Assembly: GCA_034440575.1 (NCBI GenBank)
Contig: JAOTOL010001604.1
Location: 689,001-753,000 of the forward strand
Length of the DNA stretch: 64,000 bases
Reading direction: 5' to 3'
Source of the DNA: Imbricaverruca yamaguchii
Lineage: Eukaryota > Arthropoda > Thecostraca > Neoverrucidae
Within the stretch, counting starts at the first letter, position 1; each line of letters opens with the position of its first letter. Of the stretch, positions 10,400 to 18,879 are shown piece after piece. Position numbers and translations under genes: made by a program. The notes below the pieces were generated by a model that saw only the letters and a list, made by a program, of their open reading frames with translations, did no database searches and was not told the origin of the DNA.

Positions 10400-10700
10400 A
10401 GTTGGCTTTTAATTAAAAATGATGCTTTTTGATGGGATTGATACTGTGACCACTTAGTTTCTCTATAAATGATTACTTTTAAGTCTGGGCGCTAAATGAT
10501 CTTGTAGTCGGCGCGCCCTTAAGCCCAAATAATCAATCAATCAATTACTTTTAAGTCAATGGTGATCAGTGCAATTGATGATGTCATAGACACATGTCTG
10601 CAGCTTGTAACCCAATGTTTGAAGAAGGAACTGGAACCCCATGGTAGTGAAATCCAGCAACACCAATTTGATTAAGGGTGTTTTCGGAGCTGACACAGAA
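10400..10700 (-). repeat. Diverged copy of the ZSWIM-family 5' block, split by a retroposon
   Basis: Text around GATTACTT.TAAGT followed by GTCAAT(A/G)CAATTGATGA and a CACAGGCAC-like word is shared with 20890-20990, 35140-35260 and 39610-39690. Those copies lie next to ZSWIM-like coding segments. The 10.4-kb copy has no coding part that I can trace. It is useful mainly because the other copies give the empty site for the hairpin retroposon inserted at 10486. Confidence 0.55.
10472..10557 (+). mobile_element. 58-bp hairpin retroposon, copy b, with 14-bp target duplication
   Basis: The body at 10486-10543 (TGGGCGCT ... GTCGGCGCGCCC ... AAGCCCAAAT plus an AATC-repeat tail) is flanked by a perfect 14-bp direct repeat, ATTACTTTTAAGTC, at 10472-10485 and 10544-10557. 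The paralogous sequences at 20.89 and 39.62 kb contain the uninterrupted site once. This proves insertion of a 58-bp unit with target duplication, as expected from LINE-type retrotransposition. Confidence 0.85.
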
Positions 10701-11079
10701 TATTCTATTTTATGCGATGTCAGGTAGATTCTTTGCTGAATGTGTTCGCAGCAAATTACCACTGTTTATAATAATGGTATATTGTTGACGATGACGAAAG
10801 CTGCAAGGTTGTCAGGATTTGTACGTTACCAGGATATTTTGATAGCGCACTTCATTTCTCAATAACCAGGTGAGTACAGGTGTGTTGGCATTGTTGCTGT
10901 TTTAATCACCGATGTCTGAAAAGGTGATTTTTGTTCAGGTATGTGAACGTGAGCTATGAAAATAATGCACCAAGTATTTTGTGAAGTTTGTGAATTAATT
11001 TCCAGAGATTTTCACCAAACATTGCCTTAATCTGTTCAATATATGTATATACAAAAATTAAATTAACAGAAAGGAATTA

Positions 11080-11165
11080 ACTAAGTTGGTTAGAGTGCTG
11101 AACTGCATAATCTCCCTCGTTCTGGTGAGACAGGTTCCAATCGCTTCACTTGATTTTGCTTTTGC
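11080..11165 (+). repeat. Decayed tRNA-derived SINE head
   Basis: AGTTGGTTAGAGTGCTG resembles a Pol III A box region, and GGTTCCAATCGCTTC lies where a B box is expected. The spacing and intervening words match the SINE head at 25233-25305 (AGTTGGTTAGAGCGCTG, then GGTTCGAGTCGCTTC). No body or tail can be followed. It is not a tRNA gene, because stems do not close. Confidence 0.55.
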
Positions 11166-11328
11166 TTAACCCAAATCTAAAATTTCTTGTTTCATCTGTG
11201 TATTTTTCGTTCTTCATGTGTGGGAATGGCCCCAGGCCCTCCTTCACTGCACCTCAGCAGCTTCCAGTGTGGTTCTAAGCTGTCGCTTGGCCTTTGCACG
11301 CCTGTTACGGTTGTCCGTTTTCCTCGTG

Positions 11329-11700
11329 CTACCGCCAGCCAGTGATTGCACTACTATCTCCCCTTCCTGAGTGGTTGACGGCCAGGGGTTTGCTCGGATC
11401 AACAGCCTGCAATGCTGGCCTTTTCAAAGGATTGGTGCTGATTTTGATAGCTGGGTTGATGGCTGGATCACTGCCAAGGCTTGCATCCATGAGTTCATAA
11501 TGTTGCCAAAAATTTATTCCTGCACCACTTTGCCACTGCTTATCTTTCATCTTGTACTTTTGTACAATATTGTACCATTTTTTTCTCAACACATCAACAT
11601 TCTACTCCATACCGATGACCTTCAAAGGATGAGAGGACAGCGTTCCATCTTGATCGTTTGGCAGAGTTGCTGTCACATGGTCCCATCACATCATGTTCTG
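11329..11700 (-). pseudogene. Myb/SANT-like DNA-binding domain fragment
   Basis: On the minus strand the reading LRKKWYNIVQKYKMKDKQWQ is followed by GAGINFWQHYELMDASLG. It aligns with LRKKWYRMV ... VVWEWFDDMDRLLG in the gene at 45.1-45.9 kb. This tryptophan-spaced pattern is that of Myb/SANT-like domains found in Harbinger-associated and other transposon accessory proteins. The frame is broken upstream near 11595 and no other domain is present. Confidence 0.5.
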
Positions 11701-11709
11701 TGCAGGTAG

Positions 11710-12180
11710 CAGTGAGAAGCTTGACGGTCTCCTTGTTCCATTGCAGTCAGACATTAAAAGCACTAAGCTCGGCCGCGTTTAGACGAGGTGTTATGGACAG
11801 GTCAGCACCAGTATGATTCGGGCAGTCTAGAGCAAGTTGTTCTTCTGGAAAGTAATGGTCACAGGCATAGGCATAGTGATTTGTTGGAAGTTCCATAATG
11901 TAACTGCAACAAAACAAGGCAATATGTCGAGGAGCTAGTTGAGTTAAGCCCAGATGTTTCGGATGATTCCGGGTTTATTTTTTCCTACTTAGTCACCCCA
12001 AGCTCTTGTTATTCACAGGTAACTCACCACAGTCAATCCACTACGCAAACTTGGCGCCAAGTTCACATACGAAACGTTGCGCCATTTCTGTCTCATTCCG
12101 ACCAAGTACGGGAAAAGATTCTATGCGTCTGGCAAATATTCTATGTGACGTCACGTAGATTCTACGTCGTCCGGTGCCCT
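11710..12180. other. No recognised gene
   Basis: Mostly non-coding. The 12050-12180 part contains GACGTCACGTAGATTCTACG-type partial palindromes, and the GC content rises towards 12180. Confidence 0.35.
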
Positions 12181-12182
12181 GT

Positions 12183-12497
12183 TCACGGGGCTTGCGGCTG
12201 TCTGCGGCCGTCCGAGTCTCTCGCGGTCAAAGGGGTGGAGCTTAGCCGCGGCCAATCAGCAGTGAGCAGGATGACGTCACATTGTCTGCGGCTGTCTGCG
12301 GTCGCTGGTACAGCAACCGCAGCCGACCGCAAGACCTGAGGAAGCTTATCTGGCGCGGTGGTGTTCAGACTGTCAATGTCCTCATCTTCGTCGTCTATGC
12401 TTTCATCACTTTCCTCAATTCCCATCGCAAGTTCTTGGACAAGCACCCCTATGTCATGCGGATCCAAAAATTGATCATCAATTCGTCCTTCGTCCAT
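12183..12497 (-). CDS. Acidic N-terminal fragment, unrecognised
   Basis: The minus-strand frame begins MDEGRIDDQFLDPHDIGVLV and continues into an acidic stretch (ESDESIDDEDEDIDSL). This resembles the acidic N-termini of several DNA-transposon transposases, but no catalytic domain follows. Its upstream end is exactly where a LINE 3' tail has inserted (12497). The second half has compositional signs of non-coding sequence, including a TGCGGCTGTCTGCGG word repeated at 12189 and 12290. Confidence 0.3.
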   Translation of the reverse strand: MDEGRIDDQFLDPHDIGVLVQELAMGIEESDESIDDEDEDIDSLNTTAPDKLPQVLRSAAVAVPATADSRRQCDVILLTADWPRLSSTPLTARDSDGRRQPQAP

Positions 12498-13550
12498 GAC
12501 AAGTCAAGTCAAGTCAAGTCATTTATTAGGCACTGCCACATGGTGGAACTCACGAAATACCTAGTCAACTGATTACATTACTGTCATCACGTTAGATACA
12601 GTTGTAAAGCACCTAGCTACCTAGTTGATGCTGATTGCACGCACGAATGTTGCACGGCTAGTTGTGTCGCGTGCTTCACCGGCAAGCTAATTCTACTGGA
12701 GAGTGGAGCGGTAGGAGAAGCCCCGCTGGGTAGCTGTTAACCTACACCGTTGCAGGTGAAGTGCCCCAGCATCGGTAGCACGAGTGCTTCTCTCCGACAC
12801 AGCCGAGCGTTCAACGAACATTTCCCTGATGGCAGGCGGGCAGTTCGCGCCGTGTACGGCTTTGTGTGCGTTGCACAGGTCACAGTGTCGCACCATCTCC
12901 TCAATCTTATCCCAGCCCAACTCGCGCAGAGAGGACGAGATGTGGTCGTGCTTCCGTCTTCCAGTGACCAGCCTAGCTGCAAAGTTTATGCAATTCTGCA
13001 CTCGCTTCATGCGGCACGCATCTGCCCCACCCCATACGGAAAGGCAGTAAAGGATATGGGGGAACACATGGACTGGGATGAGGAGCTTCAGGACTTCAGG
13101 GGTGAAGTGCTGCCGGAATTTGAAGAGGGACACGATGATGGCGGTGCACTTCCGGATGATGGAGGATATGTGCTTTTCCCACGTCAGCTCCTGGTCGAGG
13201 AATACTCCGAGCATTTTCACTGTTGGGGCCGGGTGGATGGATTTTTCTCAGATCATGATGTGAAAACCTCAAGGTTTTTGTAGAGAAGATCTCGTGCGAA
13301 GAATGGTGAAGCAGGTCTTGTCCGGGTTCATTTTGAGACTATTGGACTGGAACCACTTTTGGAGTCCATGGAGAGATTCCTCGACCCGCAACCGGAGGTG
13401 GGAGAGGCTGACGACGTCAGGAGCAGAGTGGTCTAGGAGGTCGGTGTCGTCAGCGTAGGCCACAAGGCGATCGTGAGGAAGGAAGGAGGGTAGATCATTG
13501 ATGAATGGTCGGCTGACTATGGCTGCCACCACCTCCCCAACCAAACGTTC
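12497..13550 (-). mobile_element. 5'-truncated non-LTR retrotransposon with (ACTTG)n tail
   Basis: The minus-strand coding part shows RT motifs: FINDLPSFL, then YADDTDLL (catalytic YADD, within 13544-13269), and the post-RT region MLGVFLDQELTWEKHI ... ILYCLSVWGG ... RLVTGRRKHDH (13220-12693). A frame break near 13265 separates the two. The 3' end is a pentanucleotide tail, read on the plus strand as CAAGT repeated three to four times at 12501-12525. The 5' end is truncated near 13550, inside the RT. The clade is Jockey-superfamily-like, not determined further. Confidence 0.75.
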
Positions 13551-13834
13551 ACACCAAGGTGGTTGTGAATCATCTGTCGGAATTTATACGTATGCCGTGT
13601 TGGTACGTATTTAATTAATTTCTAAAAATATATTATTTCAGCGTAATGATGACGTAGCGAGACGCACACTTGACACACCACGTAATTCAACATGAATGAG
13701 AATTGATGGGCGGCGAAGCTGTCATGCGGGCGGCGGCGAAGCTGTGTCGACCGTCGTCTCATTTTATTCCTTGAGGGAGGAAAAACCTTCCAATATCTGT
13801 GATGCTGGTTCCGATCCCACCTGCTGTAATTCAG

Positions 13835-14365
13835 TCAATTACTCCCAATTCGACGGCAGTCCATGCAGTCCCACTCCACACACGACAGCTTTTCAATTTC
13901 ACGTTTATTGACAAAGCGTAACAGTGTGCCTTTCACGTGAATACCTGTTGTGTCGACATAACCCGGCTCTTCTGGTTTTATCTGTTGCGGTGTTGCGGGA
14001 CTGGCGGTGCCCGTCACGGCCGGCGACTCCGGGGACTCCGGTGAGTCGGCGCAGGATGTCTCAGCAGCAGCGGCCTCAGTTTCGGCGGCCTCGATGCTAG
14101 GCGTCGGTGCTGGTGTCGTTGCCGACATCGATGTCGGCATCCACCACGAGCATCCTGCTTGGGTCTCTAATGGCACCTGTGTGGAGGACGGCGACGGTGG
14201 CGATGCATCGGTCAGTTTAACACCGCATTTCTGTAAGAAAGTGGACTGCGCCTTTGCGTCGCGATCATCACGACCCCGCGCATCGTATTGACCGTTCAAG
14301 GCGAAAGGGTTGCCGCCTGCCGGCAGAAACGTTGAACTACAGTTGGTGGGATAAAAGTGTGACAA
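13835..14365 (-). CDS. Unrecognised 176-aa frame, divergent from the THAP gene
   Basis: The frame starts at 14365. It has a Ser/Pro/Ala/Glu-rich low-complexity middle (EAAETEAAAAETSC, SPESPESPAVTG) and ends with a more ordered KREIEKLSCVEWDCMDC. The family is unknown. It starts about 100 bp from, and points away from, the THAP exon at 14469, so the two could share a promoter. The intergenic part contains a duplicated TACTATTTCGGGTCCTTG at 14388 and 14412. Confidence 0.35.
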   Translation of the reverse strand: MSHFYPTNCSSTFLPAGGNPFALNGQYDARGRDDRDAKAQSTFLQKCGVKLTDASPPSPSSTQVPLETQAGCSWWMPTSMSATTPAPTPSIEAAETEAAAAETSCADSPESPESPAVTGTASPATPQQIKPEEPGYVDTTGIHVKGTLLRFVNKREIEKLSCVEWDCMDCRRIGSN

Positions 14366-14468
14366 ATCTGGCGCGCTATCAGAAACATACTATTTCGGGT
14401 CCTTGTAACTCATACTATTTCGGGTCCTTGAAATTTGAGAGTGTGAGGGTTCTTGCAAAGCTGTGAAC

Positions 14469-14690
14469 ATGATGAATCAAGTGGATAAGGTGAGCAAGTC
14501 CAATACATACTGTTGTGTTCCACAGTGCAAATCATTGCACAGGAGGGAACCTGAAGTCAGCTTCCATCGCTTCCCGAGAGATAAGTTACTTTCAAAAAGT
14601 GGCACAACATTTTAAAAATGGGCAAGAAAGCATCAAGGCACATGAAGGTATGCAGCAAGCACTTCAAGAATGATGATTATATACTTTCTG
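14469..14690 (+). pseudogene. THAP zinc-finger exon 1
   Basis: From the ATG at 14469 the reading gives CCVPQCK near residue 15, FHRFPRDKLL, the conserved Trp in KKWHNILKMG, and CSKHFKNDDYILS. That is the C2CH THAP DNA-binding finger (C-x4-C, W, C-x2-H). One base is missing in the A run after CTTTC near 14593, shifting the frame in the middle of the domain. The exon ends at 14690 before a GTATGT donor. THAP fingers occur in host transcription factors and in P-element-type transposases; which this was cannot be told. Confidence 0.75.
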
Positions 14691-15659
14691 GTATGTATAT
14701 ATGGATGAAGGCTTCATAAAACTATTGGTGTTACCAGCATGTAATTCAACCATATTGCTTTCATACACATAATAATAAACTGCATATCTGCATGTACAAT
14801 TAGCATGTAATGCAAAAGGTAAAATTAAGCAACCTTGAGGAATTGTCGGTATTTAAATCATGTGCACATAAGGGATGCGTTCAAATTTATTTGGTATTTA
14901 TATAAAGTTTTGTGCCAGTTTTGGACTCGTGGTGAAGCCTATTATGCAACTGACCATATTCTTCTGCATCAAATGAATTTTTTTTGTCTATCTTTTATTA
15001 TTACCCTTTTGATATCTTTTGCATACAATATCTTACCAGTGGCATCTTATGGACATCGCTAACCAAACACTTTCCAAGTAACATATATTCTAAATCTATT
15101 TTCTTACCTCTTAATATTCACTCTGAAGGTTCATTTGCTTGACAGTACATTAGCTTAGATAAAAACTGCTACATTTTGGTCTCATGATTCTTCGCTTTCT
15201 TGGTCTTCTTTCCAGAGTAATTCTGCTATTGGTGTTGCATAATCAGGGATTCACCACTATTGTATACCTAATGTTGGGTAATGTAGCATGCATACTCATG
15301 TTGTAATTGTTATACTTGTCCCACATTAATGCTGCACCAATGTCGGCAATCGCAGTGGTTGATGTATCCATGAACATGTGCCAGTGAAAATAGAATGATT
15401 ACTCTATAAATATTTAATTCCCATTTTTCTGCAAGCTAATATGGCATGCTTTGCTGTTATTTTTCGCAATTGCTATGAAATATAGGTAGGCACTAATCGA
15501 TTGATTGATTGGTTGGTTGGTTATTTGAGTTTTAGGGTGCATCGACCAGGTTTCGTCATTCAGTGCCCATTTACCCTTTTCAGGTCTCAGACCACTTACT
15601 GATCGGATGAAAGATGTGGCTCTCCATGCTCTTATGCTAACTTCTGTTGCTAATTGCAG
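14691..15659 (+). other. Inferred THAP-gene intron, 969 bp
   Basis: It begins with GTATGT and ends with a TTGCTAATTGCAG acceptor. Joining 14690 to 15660 keeps the frame (phase 1) and produces YILS-A-DPSKKPYLKRN, the sequence type that normally follows a THAP finger. The intron is AT-rich and contains hairpin retroposon copy c near its 3' end. Confidence 0.65.
15499..15569 (-). mobile_element. Hairpin retroposon, copy c
   Basis: Read on the minus strand it starts TGGGCACTGAATGAC, continues through GGTCGATGCACCC and AACTCAAAT, and ends in mixed AACC/AATC repeats. The body is 47 bp, the same length class as the copies at 9537 and 10486, with a longer tail. It lies in the THAP intron, 90 bp before the acceptor. 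No clear target duplication remains. Confidence 0.6.
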
Positions 15660-15899
15660 CGGACCCATCGAAGAAACCTTACTTGAAGAGGAACACCTTG
15701 CCTTCTCAAATCTGCCTGTTTTGAGCTGTTCTGAGCTACTTCTGCAAAGCAGAATGCTCAGCTTGATTTCCGCCGGTTGAGAAAACAACTCAGAGATGAA
15801 AATGTACAGGAACAGCATGAGGAACTGAGAGCTCCTCTTCCTGCATGGGGGAGCACGTCCACAGCATCTTTGACCCTGAGATCATCCTCCAGGAGTCAG
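15660..15899 (+). pseudogene. THAP gene exon 2
   Basis: The exon opens with DPSKKPYLKRNTLPSQ, corresponding to the AVP-box region after THAP fingers. It then needs a one-base shift at CAAATCTG to continue LPVLSCSELLLQ. A further frame (from about 15777) gives KQLRDENVQEQHEELR, coiled-coil-like. A CAG/GTCAGT donor at 15899-15901 would close the exon. With the exon 1 deletion this copy has at least two frameshifts. Confidence 0.6.
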
Positions 15900-15904
15900 G
15901 TCAG

Positions 15905-16910
15905 TGCCTTGATCAGAATTATGCTGTTAATTTTCCCATCGCATAGTTCAGATAATTGGCTGTGCCTTTTCTTGGCATACATTAGTCTTGCTATTGATAT
16001 CACAGCATTCAATACTATGCTGTTTGTAATATTTTAGCAGGTGTACAGGTGCGTGGCCATGCAATCTTCTGCACACTTGGCGTGGATAAATGAAGTTCTG
16101 TCAATAATAGCAATCATTCAACACTTCACTTTCCTCACCTGTTTAGGTATAGTAGCAGAGCAATGCAATGCTTGCAGCTTTCTGAGAGACCAGCTTTGCA
16201 GGAGCACTGTACCCAGAATCTTCCACACTCAACCACAGCATGTAGCTCATGGGGCTTCTCGCGTAGGTGGCTGGATTTTACGCAGAGCGCCTGCACTGTA
16301 ACCTTGCCAGGTTCTTTCCCAATCGTACCACAAGAAATTATGTGCCCTGCATCTAGTACGGCTTCCCCTCAATGGCACAACGTTTTTTATCGCCGATATA
16401 CTCAGATATTTGCACAATTGATACTTTAGGTGCAGTAGGATCCATCTCCTTTACCTTGAAGCAAGCTCCAGACAGTATCACTCAAACACCGTACGCGAAT
16501 TGTTTATCTCCGTTGTGGCCGCCATCTTTAAATTTTTGTCCTGCCATCTGGTGGCAGGTTGAACGGTCAATACCTTCTGGGGAACTGCGACACTACGCCG
16601 TCTATAGAAGGTGATGCATCCTTTTCTTGTTCTCCAATTGTATGCGATTCCGCCAGTTCCGCCGTTTGCACCGTATGGAAGCGGCGCGACACGTTGCCCT
16701 TGATGCTAGTAGCATAATCTATGAATATGGTGAAAACGTCAATCGGCCTTGCACTTGTACCTCTGAAGGCCTGGCATCAGGAGGCCTGTGTTAGTTCCCC
16801 TGGTCAGCACGGGCACGAACTTGCGCACAAAGTACATAGTACACTTTTCATCAGACATTGTCATTACGACAGTACTGCTGCCAGACCACTTTGTGGTTTT
16901 CCCCCGACAT
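15905..16910. other. No recognised gene
   Basis: Short plus-strand frames at 16041-16429 may be relics of further exons of the THAP gene, but I see no domain, no motif and no convincing splice pair. Confidence 0.3.
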
Positions 16911-16913
16911 GGG

Positions 16914-17402
16914 TCATGGTATAAACGTGGTCAGCTCTATGAAACCGTCGGTTATTAAACTCGTCAACACAGTCAACGCTGCCCAAATCCCAGTTCGGTG
17001 GCCGGCTAGCACAGCAAGTGTTACATAAAGTACCTGGCGGTATTTTACTGCCAGGCTGTGAATGTCCCTGGAAGTTGGTAGTGGTTCCATTGACGCCTTC
17101 ATCATCCATGCCAACCCGGCCTCCTGGATAATGGCGCGTTCTTGTGCTGTCAGAATGTCCTCTTCGTAGTTCTTGTCTGCCTTTGCTACTTGGTGCAGGG
17201 CAATGTGATGTTTTCCTTCTTGTAACACGTTGCGGGACATATCGCTCAGACATGTCAAAAGAGTCGACCATGTCGTCGCAAGGCCGTCGTGATGAAGCAA
17301 TAAGTTCCCTCTTATGGCGACAGCAAGGGATCTTACGGCCGCCACCATAAGCTGGCCGTTTGGTGGCTGTGATTTCATCGTATCGCCCATCGTCTCCTTC
17401 AC
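16914..17402 (-). pseudogene. Possible tyrosine-recombinase-like (Crypton-type) fragment
   Basis: This minus-strand frame is the best of two overlapping ones by composition. It contains LTAQERAIIQEAGLAWM and, near the end, VTLAVLAGHRTGIWAALTV. The GHRxGxxxxLT pattern resembles the first-Arg region of Crypton/metazoan tyrosine recombinases. The other catalytic residues (H, R, Y) are not visible downstream and the frame closes at 16914. The recombinase reading is inference from a single motif. Confidence 0.25.
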
Positions 17403-17499
17403 TTTTATTAGCAGATCTGCCTTGCATATAATGTATCGCCAGTCGGGGACGGCAATGTTGGCTGTAGTTTACGCGACAGAAAAAAAAAAACGGCAATGC

Positions 17500-17765
17500 C
17501 GGGACCGTCTATTCAACCACCTCACACTCGGACGGGTCGCCGCAACGCACTCGGCCCCCGCCGGCTCAAGCGCCGCCGCGCCCGTCTCCCCCACACGCCG
17601 TCATGCTCGCCCCGCGCGCCCATTGGCCCGTTCAAATCGCCACCGCCGCCGGAACCGGCCCGGCCGGCACACGGGCCGGTCACTTGCCTAAACATGGCGC
17701 GGCACAGCGCGCCGGCTCAACCGGCGGACATACCAACCGCGCGAGCGTGCCGGGCGCGGCTCAAC
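17500..17765. other. GC-rich CpG-island-like segment
   Basis: The composition jumps to very GC- and CpG-rich (for example CCGGCCCGGCCGGCACACGG) between AT-rich neighbours. Open frames exist on the plus strand (17496-17888) but have no recognisable domain. It could be a promoter island of the adjacent minus- or plus-strand unit, or part of a captured host gene. Confidence 0.35.
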
Positions 17766-18366
17766 ACACTACATCGGCCTTTGACAATATACCTCGGATG
17801 GTGTTCCTGTAGTTTGACCTGCTGGTTGTCCAGGTATCTTTCAGAACAGCTGACGTCCAGTCGACGCAAAACGGCCCGATGTGTTTAATGGATCTGTATA
17901 GCGTGGCCGCCTCATTGCTGGTCGATGCTACAGGCAGCCCAGGAGTCTGCGAACAAGGAATGAAATATTGAACAAACGTATATATATGCATACACCGAAC
18001 ATGCATATACATGCATATACATACATACAGATACATATACATACATATGTATACATTTGCATATATATATACACACACATGCATACATATGCATACACAT
18101 ATTTTATTAAAATAAAATATAATCCCCATCTTGCCATCTAAATACGTCTCAAGACGAGATGCGACGTTGTCGATGTAGCGGCGCCGCATTGCGACGGCGC
18201 TCGCGACTACCGCCTGTATACCTAGCAGGATGTCGGAACGAGCCCATGCTCTTTCCCGCACAGCGTAGCGAGTCGATTCCACAGGCTCCTGACTGGCAGG
18301 TAGCAACTCCCCATCGTTCGCCAATGGCAGCTGGTGGTTAATATCCTGCGAATTGGAGTTAAACAC
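17765..18366 (-). pseudogene. Two-exon unrecognised gene segment, duplicated at 21.05 kb
   Basis: A minus-strand exon (18366 to about 18133) reads ARSDILLGIQAVVASA and RRRYIDNVASRLETYLDG. A second exon (about 17948 to 17765) starts after a good acceptor (TTTCATTCCTTGTTCGCAG) with LPVASTSNEAATLYRSIKHI. The intron carries a TATACA microsatellite. At the donor this copy has GGCAAG, whereas the paralog at 21.05 kb has GGTAAG. Either a GC donor is used here or the site is dead. No family recognised. It belongs to the block repeated at 20.99-21.59 kb. Confidence 0.4.
17975..18105. repeat. TATACA/CATA microsatellite
   Basis: About 130 bp of alternating TATATA, CATACA and TGCATA words inside the inferred intron. 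It is open in one minus-strand frame, giving Cys/Tyr/Met-rich pseudo-protein, which I do not treat as coding. Confidence 0.8.
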
Positions 18367-18879
18367 ATGCGTCTGGTGCTACATTGCAGCGGCAGGATTA
18401 GACGGAATGGCAGAACCAAACACTTCTAAGACAAGAGTTCACCAGGGCTATCGACCACATTCGGCACGAATGCTGTGCTTAAGAACGAACAGAGGAATAA
18501 CCTCTTCCCCCAGGACACAGTAAGCATGAATAAAAACATAACACAGCCATCCAATAATTGGTTTCCTTTAAGTTATGATAAGGTTGTCTTTGTTTTGAAC
18601 ATGATGTTTTATGCTATATTGCCCACCTTCGAGTGATATTGCAGTTCAGGGTTGTTTGGTTTCCAGGTTTTCAAGGTACACTTTTACACCACACATTTTA
18701 CTTCCATGAGGCATATGGAGTGGATATATCTATCCACCCAGATCTGTCATGATTTGCACAGAAGTGCTCTCTGGTGTAAGTAAGGACCATCTACAGCACT
18801 GGACATTCAATCATCTTCACATGTCCTGTTGGCGGCATATTGTGGATTTGCATCAGGGTCATCAGCTATTGTGTCATCC

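Noticed and set aside
16864..17496. 210-aa minus-strand frame overlapping the recombinase-like frame
   Set aside because: Composition (Arg/Ser/Pro/Cys mixture) is that of an off-frame reading; the 16914-17402 frame is more protein-like.
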